64,000 bases of DNA from Prinsepia uniflora. Its lineage: Eukaryota > Streptophyta > Magnoliopsida > Rosales > Rosaceae. The notes beneath the pieces are model-generated. The model saw only the letters and a program-made list of their open reading frames with translations. It searched no databases and was not told where the DNA came from. This document shows, piece after piece, positions 9,961-21,468 of the stretch. Within the stretch, counting starts at the first letter, position 1; the number at the start of each line of letters is the position of its first letter. A program made the translations under genes and the position numbers. Where the stretch lies: NCBI GenBank assembly GCA_032719365.1, contig CM064873.1:40339742-40403741 (forward strand), written 5' to 3'.

Positions 9961-11970
9961 AAGCATAAGAGTGACTATAGTCTCGAAATTCGTGCAATTT
10001 CGTGTGTATAGCAAAATACGTATGAATACGGGAATTGGAATCAATCACAACATATAATCATAATCATAAAAATCATGGAAATATTTATGCATGAATTAAA
10101 TTTGAAAGCAACGTCCACTCACACACGAATTTTAAGGCTCGGTTTCGCGCCGCTCGCATTCCAGTAATTTCTGAAATTTTCCAGAAAACCCAAGTCCTTC
10201 CCGAAAACACATTCCTGGGTCAATAAGGTTTCAAATAACAACATACTAATTTCCCATAATTTTCCGGGAATTAATCGTTAATTAAAAAACGTAACCTAAA
10301 CCTTCGGACCCTCGAAATAACATCGAAACGGTGTCCGATAATTTCGAACCCAACGTTAAAATGTTCGTTACAAAGTGTAGGACAAAACTCATGTTGGACT
10401 TACCTCGAAAATCGGACCCATGCTACAGTGCGGACACTGTTCACCTTCCTCACCCGATTCCACTGTGAAACGGGTCCGATAACCCGCTCAATAACCCGTT
10501 CCAATTCCTGCCAAACCAACCTCCATCCCTTCAATTGAGTAATCAAACATCTTCAGTTTAAGTCTAATTGTTGTTCTGTAACGTTAGGTTTGTAAGAACT
10601 TACCTAAAAACCCACGACTCGACGATGGACATCGAAGAACAGACGAACACTGTTCGTTCCTCAATCTCGACCATTTTCGTTTGTTTCCTTGAAATTGATC
10701 CACTCAGAGGCTTCATAGGGTTTGTATAAGTTTGCTTCTCAGGCCAATTTCCCCCTTAAACCCCTCCAACTCCACGACTCAAACTCGGTTTTCCCCTCAG
10801 TCGCCAAGTCCGTTCGAAGCCAAAACAGCAGCAATTAACTAGCCTCTTGCACTGGATCGACTGGGAATGATCCCAGAAGACTCAATGAATCCTTAATTTA
10901 CCATGGGCTGGCCTACATTTTGAAATTGGACTCTCACTCCCTCAAGAACCCGTTTCGGATTTTGGACTCTCCTCTCACAATTTTCATCCCATTCCTCCCT
11001 CTCTCAGTCTCAACACTCCACTCTCACCTCCTGGATCCCCTTCTCGCTCACAATTTCGCTCAATTTGGCCTTGGAAAGGTCGATCATGGCCTGATCAATG
11101 TCTCTGTTTTTCTCAGCTCCCATGGCACCAACCCAGCGTCTTGTTCCCCGCACAGACACCACTCGACCTCTGCTCCACCCACTCCAAGTCACCCGTGGCC
11201 TCAAATTCCACTCAAACACTCTCACCCACACTGAGCACTCGCCAGCACGATCTCTGTGCTTCCTCAAAAACCAACACGGCGTCGTGCCCGTGCACTGCCC
11301 AAAACACCCCACTGTATGAACAACCAAGCACGCCTAACACTAAGTCTGCAGTGCCAAACATTCTTCTCCCAATGTCACTAACTGTTAATAATCAATTCAT
11401 TGGGCAGACTAAACAATTCCCTCAGCCCATGCTCTGTTTCTGAAAGGAGAACCACGCCGCACACGGCTGTCCCAAAACAATGGCCAATTTACCCTTTTGC
11501 CCTCACTTGGCAAATTACCAAATTGCCCCTCACCTTCCGTGACCCGTAACTTGGTCACCCGATATCCGTTTCAAGCGTGCTGCCTGTCGTTGTACTCGGG
11601 GCTTCGAGACGAACCTAACGGTCTTCTAGTCATGCGAACATCAATCGTATTCCAAAAAGTCAACTTTTTCCCCTATAACATCCAAATTATGATAATGCCC
11701 CTGGACTTCCGAACGGCATAACTTTCACCTCGAACGTCGGAATCGAAAGTGCTGCCTGTATATGAACTCGTGACATCCCAAAATACGTCACGGTCATTGG
11801 TCAAAGTCCATTTGACCGCCCGAATAAAAAGTCAACGGTTTACCCCCAACTAGGGGCAAAACGGTCATTTTGCATCGTTCGTCCGATTCCACCCAACTAA
11901 TCACCGATTAAACCTCAGTAATCATGATTAGTTACTAATCTAATCCCGAATTTCGGGATGGGTCGTTACA
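9961..11970 (-). mobile_element. E2 5' LTR, truncated at its left side
   Basis: Reverse-oriented LTR ending GGGATGGGTCGTTACA at 11970. From 10054 rightward it duplicates 6026-7989 with few differences. No primer-binding site lies to its left because the LTR end and neighbouring internal region were lost at the 9960 junction. The five bases after it (TTTCG) continue the interrupted E3 LTR. Confidence 0.85.
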
Positions 11971-13477
11971 TTTCGAGTCGATCGGACATCGTTTCGATAT
12001 AGTTCGGGATGTCCGAAGGTTTAGGATCGAGTTTAAATACGTTTTAAAATCTAGGAAAATTATGGGGATTTAATGGAAGGTTATTAATGTAGTTAGTGAT
12101 CTTAGAATGCGATTTGGACAGGTCCGGGAGTTCCGGTGATAGTGGAATAGCAGGGAAAGACGTATTGCACGCGTATCAAGGTGGTAGCGAGGATGGTCTA
12201 TGAGTAGACTTTGCTTTCTAAATTATAATGCATGCATAACTGTTTTAAATACTTTCTATACATGATTGCTATGTTTATGATTATGGTATTTATGATTTAC
12301 ATATTTGCACGTATTTTGATGTGATTTATAGTATTTATACCCTTTTCGAGAATATGGTTTATGCTATGCTTTGATGATGATTTTGATGGATGATTTTATA
12401 CTGTTTATACATATTGTGTTTTGTTAATGATTTGATGACATGATTTTGGATTTGAAAGTGAATTCGGGCATGAGACCCATTTCAATAAAAAGTGATTTCG
12501 GATTCTAGTTTTAATGTGATTTTGGATGGATTTCTGGATTTGAATTCTGGTTTCGAATTGATGATTTCGGATATGGATTTGGAAAATGGATTTATGAAAT
12601 GGGTTTTGAAGTGGTTTTGAATTGTATTTGCTGGATCTGGTTTTGGGTTTAAAGACCCGATGATTGATTGTGACGGGGGAGGGCCTATATGTGATTTGAG
12701 TTTAAATACTCTGAGTTTAAAGACTCAGTTATTGATTTCCCCCGAGGCCTATTATTGATTTTAAAGACTTGTGAGTTTAAAGACTCATTGATTACCCGGG
12801 AATGCCTGATTGAGTTTAAAGACTTTGATTGAAATTGAGTTTAAAGACTCGTTGATATGAGATCCAGCAGGTTCGATTGATTGATGGAAATGTGTTTCGG
12901 ATTTATGAGATATCATGATGGTTTTCATATGGTTTTAAAATGTTTTGGGCGATGGCCTAGATGATTGGATTTATGGTTTTACACGTGATTTGGATCTTGG
13001 ATTTTTGGGCTGAGTTCCCAAACTTGGTTTTGATTTATGGTTTTGGGCTGAAGCCCAGTGATTGGAGAAAGGAAAGGAATTGGGGTTTTATAAACGGTTT
13101 TCTTGTGTTGAAAACAAAATGGTTTTCGAATGTATGAATTGGTTTTTACGTGGAGGGCATAAATGTCTATTTTTGTAAAATGTTTTTATAAAATTATTTA
13201 TTTTTGTCCACTCACAGTCTTTTCTAGTTTTTCGATGCCCTTCAGGTTGATGCGGATGCGGGCTGTTGGTGAGACTGAGACATCACACATGATCCACGGT
13301 GGTTTCTGCGCAGTCTGGGAAGTCGGAAGTTGTTTTTGGACCATTGACCTGGGATCCCTTGTCTAGTCTACGTGTCACATGCAGGTTGGATGGGTGTCTG
13401 GCCTTCGTGTCGCACATGGGTTAGACGAGAGCATGGTACATCCCTTAATCCAGGGGGATTGGGGATAGGTCGTGTCA
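11971..13477 (+). mobile_element. E3 LTR, 3' half, interrupted by E2
   Basis: It begins in mid-LTR (TTTCGAGTCGATCGGACATCG) and ends GGGATAGGTCGTGTCA. The array around 12640-12855 repeats GAGTTTAAAGACTC-like units. Degenerate inverted-repeat arms CTATGAGTAGAC (12198-12209) and GTCCACTCACAG (13206-13217) bracket the array. The 5' half is outside the window. Confidence 0.8.
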
Positions 13478-13545
13478 CTCAAGGGTGCATATGTTTGGGA
13501 TACATGTTCAAATCCCTCATCATCATCCCCTCCGTCATCCTTGTC

Positions 13546-13590
13546 TTAATTGTTTGTTTCGACATCATCTCCTACATCATCATCATCATT

Positions 13591-13631
<41 letters not shown>

Positions 13632-13794
13632 TTGTAGAATTATTTTGGTGTAGTCCCCTACTAGTAGTATCAGCTCTCAAGTCACATCCAGTGGTAGAAC
13701 TAAACATTGATCTCTCCCATGAAGACATCTCCTGCTCACTTCCTACTTCCTCACTCCCCACTTCTTCAGATAGAACTCTATCAACATTAACACC
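13546..13794 (-). pseudogene. hAT transposase, C-terminal tail (third fragment)
   Basis: Read on the minus strand, this fragment continues a hAT reading frame across the E4 solo LTR: the sense strand joins ..ASE-Q-GVNVDRVLSEE.. once E4 and one TTGTT copy are removed. It then runs into an Asp-rich tail coded by the ATC repeat and a TAA stop at 13546-13548. Acidic low-complexity tails after the hAT dimerisation region occur in plant DUF659 proteins. An alternative is chance continuity of an unrelated frame, but the exact TSD and the coherent frame make that unlikely. Confidence 0.6.
13575..13630. repeat. (ATC)n microsatellite
   Basis: About 18 near-perfect ATC units with one ATT interruption. 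On the minus strand this codes an Asp-rich run, probably in the C-terminal tail of the broken hAT transposase. Confidence 0.95.
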
Positions 13795-13799
13795 TTGTT

Positions 13800-16700
13800 T
13801 GTAACGACCCTGACTTTCAAAAAAGAGAAATTTGGAAAATTTGAAGAAAATGACGATTTTGCCCCTAGGTAATGGGCTAACGGTTGACTTTTGCTCGGGT
13901 GGTCAAACGGACTTTAACCGATGACTGTGACGTATTTTGGGACGTCACGAGTTCATAGACAGGTGGCACGCCCGATTCCGACATTCGAGGAGGAAGTTAT
14001 GACATTCGGAAGTTCAAGGGCATTTTTGTAATTAGGACGAAAATGGTGAATTTGTTGACCTTTCAAACGAAATGGACTTTGCATGTAAGCCGAGGGCCGT
14101 TGGGTAGGTCTCGAGACGCTGAGTCCGTACACAGGCGGCACGCATCAATCGGAGTTCGGATGACCGAGTTACGGGTCTGGAAGCGTGAAGGGCATTTTGG
14201 TCATTTTGTGAAGGAGGGGTAAAATGGTCATTTTGAGGGTTCAGGTTGAAACAGCCGTGAGTGGGTATTTTTGAATTGAAAAACAGAGTATGGGCTGAAG
14301 GAATTGTTTATGGAATGGCTGGTTGGGTTGAGTGCTACTGCATTCTTTATGCATTGAGTGGGAAACATGGACGTGCTGAAGGCAGTGCACGAGTGGAATT
14401 CTCTAATGCAGGGTGCTGTTGGAAATGGAAGAACATAGCACTTGAATTTGTTTTTTTTACAGGTGAGCAGAGCACGGGTGACTTATATTGTGGGATTGAA
14501 ATAATTAACTGGGAAGGAGGGGAGGAATAGAGAGAGTGAAAAAGGAGAGGAAAACGGGGAGGAAGGCCCCAGGACTACTGAACCGCCCGAAAACTCCAAG
14601 TTCAAACTTCATTTTCCAAAATTTGATTTGGGCGGAAAATTGATGGAATCAGAGGTGAGGTTGAGTTTCCAGACGTCCAAACGACTCGAATGGGATCGAC
14701 AGTGAAGAAAATGGTGAGGAGATGAGCCCAGGCGACATTGGAGTCCAGTTTTGGAAATCCCAGTTGAGTTGGAACGATTAGAGGGATTAGAGCTTGAAAT
14801 TGAGCTTGGAAGTCTGTTCTCCTGGATCCTGCGAAGCTTCTGAGTGAATCAATTGAAGAAAAACGGTGAGGATCGATGAACTTCGATACAGGAACAGTGT
14901 TCGGGTGTTTATCGGGAACCTGAGCTCGAATTGACGGATTGAGGTGAGTTATGATGAACTTCAACATATAGAACCCTAATTAGTTTCCTCATGATGCTTT
15001 CAAATGAATCAATTGAAGTAATGGAGTTGGATTTGAGCAGGATTGAAACGGGTCATCGCGCGGGTTGAATGACCCGTTTCGCAGGTAGCCGGGTGAGAAC
15101 GATGAACAGTGCTTGCATTGTAGTTGGCTTGTGAGTTTAGTGCGCAGCCACTCACGGCGGCGCGTGAGGGCACGTCGGACCGATTCTCAAGGTGAGTTCA
15201 ACACGACTTTTGTCCTGTACAATGTAACGAACATATTAGCATTGATTTCGAATTAATCGGACACCGTTTCGATGTTGTTTCGGGGGTCCGAAGGTTTATG
15301 TTACGTTTTTAATTAATATTTAATTCTCGGAAAATTATGGGAAATTAGTATGATGTTATTTGGGTCCTTAGTAACACTAAAGAATGATTTCGGATAAGAT
15401 TTGAGATTTATGGAAAATGTCGTAAATTACAGAAACGCGTGCAACGCGAAAACGGGCGTTATGGACGGTGTGTGAGTGGACTTTGCTTTCAAAAATTTAA
15501 TGCATGCATAAATGTTTCTTTGATTTCTATGATTATGATTGTGACTTGTGGTGATTTCGATTTCCGTACTTATACGTATTTTAATATGCAATACGAAACT
15601 GCACGTATTTCGAGACTATGATTTCTCTTATATTTTGATGATGGTGTGATGAAAGATTTTACATGATTTGTGCGTATGATGTTTTAAGGATGTTTGATTA
15701 TGATTGTGAGTATGACTTACGGTGTTGACACGGATTTCAAGATTGTTACGAATTTGCACGTTTTACGAGATTTCGAGTATATTGTGATTTGATCATGGAT
15801 TTGATGTTTTGACCTTGGGATTTGAAATATAATGTGATTTCAAAGATTCAAAACGAATTTTGGAAAAGTTGATTTCGGGATTAATGCCAAGGCACAAAAG
15901 TAATTTGAAGAACGAGATTTCGGTTTTCGGAAACTTGAAAGTGAATTTTTGGTGTGGGTTCGGAATGACGATTTCTGATGTCGGCTTACTGAATCATCAT
16001 TGCGAATTCGAATTCGGAAATGGATGAAGGTTTTTTAAAATGATTTGATTTGATTATACATGTCCCCCTTTTAATGATGATTTGATTACGTTTTGTGAAG
16101 TAAGATTTTGGGGATTTGAATGTGGAAATTCGGACATGAATCCTGTTATGACAAAATGTGATTTCGGATTGGATTAGGAATTTGGATCACGATGGATCCT
16201 GGATTGTTGTGATTTACAAATGGTTTTGGGTTCAAAGACTCGGTATTATTGCTGGATTATGTTTTGGGTTTAAAGACCCGGTGCTATTGCTGGATCATGT
16301 TAAGAGTTTAAAGACTCGTTTAATTGATGACGGGGGAGGGCCCTTGATGAGTTTAAAGACTCGGTTATTGTTTTGAGTTTAAAGACTCGGTATGATACCC
16401 CCCGAGGCCTATTGATTGTGTTCTGAGTTTAAAGACTCGTTGATATCCCGGGAAGGCCTGATTATGCGCATGGTTTTGAGTTTAAAGACTCGGGCGCACT
16501 TGAGGTCCAGCATATTGATTGAATTCTGAATTATTGTTGATTTCCGATGTTTTCGGATGTGTTGGGCAGTGGCCCGGTTTATGTGGTTTGATGGATTTTG
16601 GGTTATATTGTGTACTTGGAATTGATTCATGATTTTGGACTGAGGCCCTGTGTTTATGATTACGGGCTAAGACCCGAAGGTTAAGAAAAGGAAAAGGATT

Positions 16701-17041
16701 TTTATTATTCATACGCGGTTTTCTCATATTGGAAATGTAAAGGATTGTGAAATGATTTTTGAATGCATGCATTAGTTTTACGGGGAGGGTAGAAACGCTT
16801 TCTGTAACTGTTTTATAAACTGATTTATTTTTGTCCACTCACACCTTTTGTATTTTTATTGACCCTCCAGGTCATGGCACGTTGATCGAGGCTGATCGAG
16901 AGGCTGAGGCATGAGTGAGTACGTGTGTGGCTATCCCTGGTTTGGCAAGTACTGAGGGTAAATTGGGAACTTCGGTCGACTTGCCAGACGGGAGCAGGAC
17001 CGGGCATGGTTAACAATGTCCCTTCGGGGGCAGACCTGTCA
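13800..17041 (+). mobile_element. E4 solo LTR (3242 bp), TSD TTGTT
   Basis: It starts TGTAACGACCCTG and ends GCAGACCTGTCA. Identical 5-bp duplications, TTGTT, flank it (13795-13799 and 17042-17046). No internal region is present, so unequal recombination between the LTRs of a former element left a solo LTR. It contains the duplicated U3 block (13870-14200), a leader, and the hairpin module between GTGTGAGTGGAC (15470-15481) and GTCCACTCACAC (16833-16844). Confidence 0.95.
16228..16491 (+). repeat. E4 hairpin array, seven GAGTTTAAAGACTC-type units
   Basis: The units are seen near 16228, 16266, 16304, 16350, 16375, 16422 and 16476. Most read GAGT-TTAAAG-ACTC; one reads GGGT-TTAAAG-ACCC, where both stem sides changed together. 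Spacers hold GACGGGGGAGGGCCC, CCCCGAGGCC and CCCGGGAAGGCC. The same units and spacers, inverted, occur in E5 (17723-17945) and E10 (55760-55990). Confidence 0.85.
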
Positions 17042-17140
17042 TTGTTCACTAGCAAGATGGGCTACTCGCAAGTCAGGTCTTCCTCTATCATCATCCAAGT
17101 GAGCTAGCATAGTCCATGCTGAAGTGGATCAACCTCATTA
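17042..17140 (-). pseudogene. hAT transposase, second fragment between two solo LTRs
   Basis: About 94 bp of unique sequence trapped between E4 and E5, with the TSDs TTGTT at its left edge and CATTA at its right edge. On the minus strand one frame reads a short acidic stretch (HLDDDRGRPDLRVAHLASEQ) that joins the 13794 fragment in frame. Relative to the upstream fragment there is at least one frameshift. Confidence 0.6.
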
Positions 17141-18700
17141 TGTCTCGACCCTCCCCTAATCCCCCGGGATTAAGGTCTAAATCCTGCTCCCGTCTAACTT
17201 ACGCATGACACGAAGGCTAAACTAACGTCCAACCTTCATGTGACACGTAAGTCGGACAAGGGATTCTCGATCCAAGCATCCCAAAAGTAAACGGACTTCC
17301 CAGAGTGCACCGAACTACTGTGGATCACGGGTGTGATGTCTCCGTCTTTCTCGACAAACAGCTCGTATCACAACAACCTGAAGGGTATCGAAAACACGAA
17401 AAGACTGTGAGTGGACAAAAATAAAATATAAGTTCAAAAACAATCAATAAAACAATTACAGTTATACCCTCCATTTAAAAAAACCAATGCATGCATATCA
17501 ATACTTGTTATGAAACCATTCAGATCAAAACCAACAATGAAAACCATTTGAAAACTTGAATCACATCCGCTATCCAAATCTAGGCCTCAGCCTCAAATCA
17601 CAAGTCAAACTCAAATGCGGGAACTCAGTCCCAAAACTCATCAAATCCTGGGACACTGCCCAAAACATCGGAAAACCAGTGAAAAACATCAATCATACAA
17701 GTTTACTGGATCTCAAGTGCGCCCGAGTCTTTAAACTCAAAACCATGCACAATAACCAGGCCTTCTCGGGATATCAACGAGTCTTTAAACTCAAAACACA
17801 ATCACATGCATGGGGGGTATCATAACCGAGTCTTTAAACTCAAAACATATCAATCTATGGCCCTCCCCCCGTCAATCAACAGAGTCTTTAAACTCAAAAC
17901 TAGATCTAGCGGGTTTTTATCTTTTTCCGGGTCTTTAAACCCAAAACTATTTTTCAAACAACAGTGAAAACTATCGAAAATCCTTATCCAAATTCACAAC
18001 AATGATTCTGTAAGCCGGCATCCAGAACCACTGTCCCGAACCCAAATCCAGATTTCCTTTCCAAGTTTCAAAACCAAATCCGAAAAATCGTTTATCGAAA
18101 TCTATGAACGGGGCTCCAAGCCCAAAATCACTTTTCCAAAATCCATTTCAAATCCTTGAAATCAAATCATGTTTCAAATCCCAAAATTAAATCATTAAAA
18201 CCATAGTCAAATCACAAGATTATTCGGAATCTCGTAAAACGTGCAAAACTGTAAATACCTCGAAAACCATGCAAAATCGTAAACTATCAAGATCAAAAAT
18301 CAAGTCATAGAATCACGTATAGGAAACATATAAAAACATATATGCATGCATCATAAGTTCGAAAGCAAAGTCCACTCACAAACCATAGCGTCGTCGCTTG
18401 CCGTTCCCGATTAATTCACTTTCACCGGCTTCCCCGAACCTATCCAAATCCAATAATAACGTTAATAACTACTTCAAAAAGATCATACTTAAGCCTCGTA
18501 ATTTTCTCGAATTTTTAACTATTTTTAAACGAGCCCTAAAACTTCGGACATCCCGAAAATTATCGAGACGATGTCCGATCGACTTGAAACCAGTGCCAAA
18601 ATGTTCGTTACATCGAAATCGTCCCACTAATTACTGATTAACCTCACTAATCCATCATTAATCACTAATCTAATCCTAATTTCTGAAACGGGTCGTTACA
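17141..18700 (-). mobile_element. E5 solo LTR (1560 bp), U3 mostly deleted, TSD CATTA
   Basis: Inverted LTR starting TGTCTCGACCC (inverted end) and finishing CGGGTCGTTACA. CATTA flanks both sides (17136-17140 and 18701-18705). Compared with E4 it lacks more than 1 kb: near 18612 it jumps from the TGTAACGAACATTTTGG block straight to the first ~90 bp of the LTR, so the U3 duplication, palindrome and promoter are gone. The hairpin array (17723-17945) and its bracketing arms (17405-17416, 18370-18381) remain. Confidence 0.92.
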
Positions 18701-20375
18701 CATTACCTTCCACGTGTTGACTATTAATTTCCAAAAGGTTAACGTAGTCTTCTTCCACAACTTTAATAGATTCAATTTCTTCATCTCTTAGCTTAAACTT
18801 CCTGTTGTAATAGCAGAAAACAAGTTGTTCTAACTTTGAATATACAAGGCAATTTCTCTGCTTTGTATGAATTATAGAAAATGTACTCCAATTTCTCTCA
18901 CATGCCGAAGATGTTGTCCTTTGTGATAATATACGAATTGAAATTTTTTGCCAGATAGGAGAGGCTTGGCATACAGTTCCCACCACTTTGCTGTCAATAT
19001 CAAGGTTAATGTAAGAGGCATTATAAAGTGCTAATTTATGCAATATCAAGTTAAATGCAAGCATATACCTAGGGGCATTGTCGTTCGTGATTGAACAGCC
19101 ATAGGTGAACGAAATGTTTTTCAGCCATCTCTAAAGTTAATTAACTACATTAAGAATGGTTTTATTATCATGCAATAGATGTACAATTTCAAAAATATCA
19201 AGGTTCATATTTGGTAGTGAACTTACGCCATTTCCAAAAGTTTTTAAACCCAATTGCCCATTTGGATTCAGTTTTAGAAATACTTGTTGAACTGATTGCA
19301 CTAGATATGAGTCATGTCCAACATCTGTTTGATATTGATATCTTGGATTTAAGTAATAAGCTGTAAATCATGAATGAAATTTTCTTAGTAAACAACAATA
19401 AAGGACAATATTAACTAGTTTAATAAGATAGAAATATACCAGTGACATGTAATAGATGGACTAATGTTTTTTCCCATCGCTCTTGTATGATTTTGAGGAC
19501 CCATTTCTTTCCTTTAAGATGTGTTATCTTTTCTTTCATCTGTTCGAACATATCATATAAGATTGGCATGGTTGGGACTACCTATGTATCAACAATTCGA
19601 AGGATGATGTATAAAGGTTCATATATGGACTGCATCATTTATAAGGACTCCCAGAATCTTTGATCGATGATATGAGCCTCAGCCTTCTTACTTTCCACTT
19701 TCCCACTTAGTGGGCTACCATGCCATTTCTCATTTGTAAACAATCTCCTAAGGCCAACTTTATGCTTTACTATACTATTTATGCAAATATAGTTAGTAGT
19801 GAACCTAGTTGCACCCGGACGAACCAAGTTTCCTTGACAAAACTCATGCATCTGAGCTAGTAACCATAAATGATTGTAGATGTAGCTTGTTACCTGCCTA
19901 GCATTTTTAATGATGATGGACATTGTCTCATTCTTCCCAATATCTTCAAATCTTAGTTCTATACAATGTGTTGCACAAGGAGTCCAATAGATACAACACG
20001 TCTTCATCATCTATTTTCAGCCTTTTTAAAGTTTGAGCCATTATCAGTAACAATTTGTACGACATTCTGTACTCCAACCTCCTGAATAACTCCCTTCAAA
20101 AAATCTTGTATGTAAAAATAGTCTTTATGGATTTTGCAAGAATCAATTGACCTGAGAAATACAGTTGGACCCTTACTATATACCATGGAATTGATTATGT
20201 ATAACTTCGTTGGACCGGTCCAACCATCACACATTATGGTGCATCCATAAGTTTCCCATTGTCTCTTTTGTAACTCCACATACGCCGTCATATCTTCATA
20301 CTCCATGTGAAGTTATTTACTTTTCACTTCATATGGAGAAGGAGTGGGCTCGCTTTCACTTGTAAACCAAAACAT
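18701..20375 (-). pseudogene. hAT transposase (DUF659 type), main fragment, broken
   Basis: The minus strand shows, in order, the DUF659 core (around 20306-20007: CDGWTGPTKLYIIN, then VTDNGSNFKKA), the following hAT block (20010-19639: YWTPCATHCIEL, WESL at the end), a stretch reading NPRYQYQTDVG with LVQSVQQVF (about 19345-19240), and the hAT dimerisation region (19064-18701: SSACERNWSTFSIIHTKQRN). The DUF659 CDGWT and TDNGSNF motifs and the CERNWSTFS motif mark the family. Defects: a frameshift at about 20008, stops at about 20330 and near 19140-19050, and interruption by E5, E4 and probably the chromovirus. The N-terminal BED zinc finger is not seen. No terminal inverted repeats were recognised. 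Confidence 0.85.
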
Positions 20376-20405
20376 AAATTAGAATTTAATGATATTTCTT
20401 AATTT
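20376..20405. other. AT-rich hAT-side flank and left TSD of the chromovirus
   Basis: AT-rich, possibly intronic sequence upstream of the hAT DUF659 exon. It ends in AATTT (20401-20405), which is repeated at 26640-26644 on the far side of the gypsy element. Confidence 0.7.
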
Positions 20406-20814
20406 TGATCCAAAACTTCTAGTCGATAGAACTATGAATTCCTAGTTTATAGGAATAAGGGAACGAGAGGAATTTTAAGACAATTATAGAAACAAAAGGA
20501 AGAAGCTAAGGACCTACTTTGAGTTCTGCCTTTAGTAAATTATCAGTAACTTACGTATTTATACAAGGTTCGGTTACTAAAATTAACTAAACTAAAATAG
20601 TAAATTATTTTAAGCCAGAAAGAATGAATGGCCTAAATTCTAATTCATTTTGAAACCATTAACTTTTTAAGGTTTATAACAATTCGTTATAAATCATTAG
20701 TTTTTATGGTTTTAAATAATTGAAAATAATATAATATAATTAGTTATAATTATATAATATTATGTTTATTTTTGTTGGTAGATCCTCCTGGATCATGTAG
20801 ATCCTCCTGGATCA
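20406..20814 (-). repeat. Chromovirus 3' LTR (409 bp)
   Basis: It matches 26263-26639 but carries an extra tandem copy of about 19 bp (GATCCTCCTGGATCATGTA type) at its right end and lacks a short block containing AGAATTGCCCGACTTATTTC. The inverted purine tract GGCTCCCCCATTT follows it. Confidence 0.92.
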
Positions 20815-20847
20815 TGGCTCCCCCATTTAAGATGCTTGAGCTCCTAG

Positions 20848-21468
20848 TCAAGATAAATTGAGATGAGGAAACTCTATTATTGCCTTGTCTCGAATATACC
20901 ATTTCGACTTGCTAGGAAGTTGACAATTTCTACCAATACGGAAATACTCATACTTTCCATGTCGAGTCTCACGAACCTTCTGTTCCAATATACAATCCTC
21001 CTGCAAAGGATCTTCTCGTTCAATCTGTAAATCATCAACTGATGGAAGACGAGTGTCTTCTTCGGGATCATCATCAAGTAGAGATGGCTCAAAAAGTTTA
21101 AGATTCTTGGCATTGATGACCGAGTACATATGCATGTATGGAGGTAATTCAAGTTGAAAGGCATTATTACCAATTTGTTTGATGATCTTGAACGGTCCAT
21201 AACGAATAGGCTTATGTTTCTTGCCTTCACCGGTTAGCCGCTCCTTTCCAAGGTGTAACCATACTAGGTCACCTTCTTTGAAGTTACATGGCACACGATG
21301 CCTATCATGGGGAGCTTTATATCGTTGCTGAGAACAGTTTAATTGTGCCTCCACTTCAGTATGAATCTTTCTGACTCGTTCGAGAAATTTCTGTACTCGA
21401 ATATGTTCTTTTTCTTCTTTCCCACTTAATGGTTGGTCACTCATAGTGAATGCTAAATCAAAAGAACT
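20848..21468 (-). pseudogene. pol: Integrase C-terminus with GPF/Y-like motif and degenerate chromodomain
   Basis: It continues in frame after the stop at 21469. Visible features are FKEGDLVWLHLGKERL, then IRYGPFKIIKQIGNNAFQLELP (the GPY/F-type module), then an acidic linker and a terminal block DCILEQKVRETRHGKYEYF ... WYIRDKAIIEFPHL. That block aligns loosely with the start, middle and end of a type II chromodomain, but the aromatic cage is not convincing. In chromoviruses this region guides integration toward heterochromatin. Confidence 0.75.

Noticed and set aside
13546..13761. Stand-alone Asp-rich small protein gene
   Set aside because: The Asp run is an ATC microsatellite, and the frame joins the hAT transposase fragments upstream across E4.
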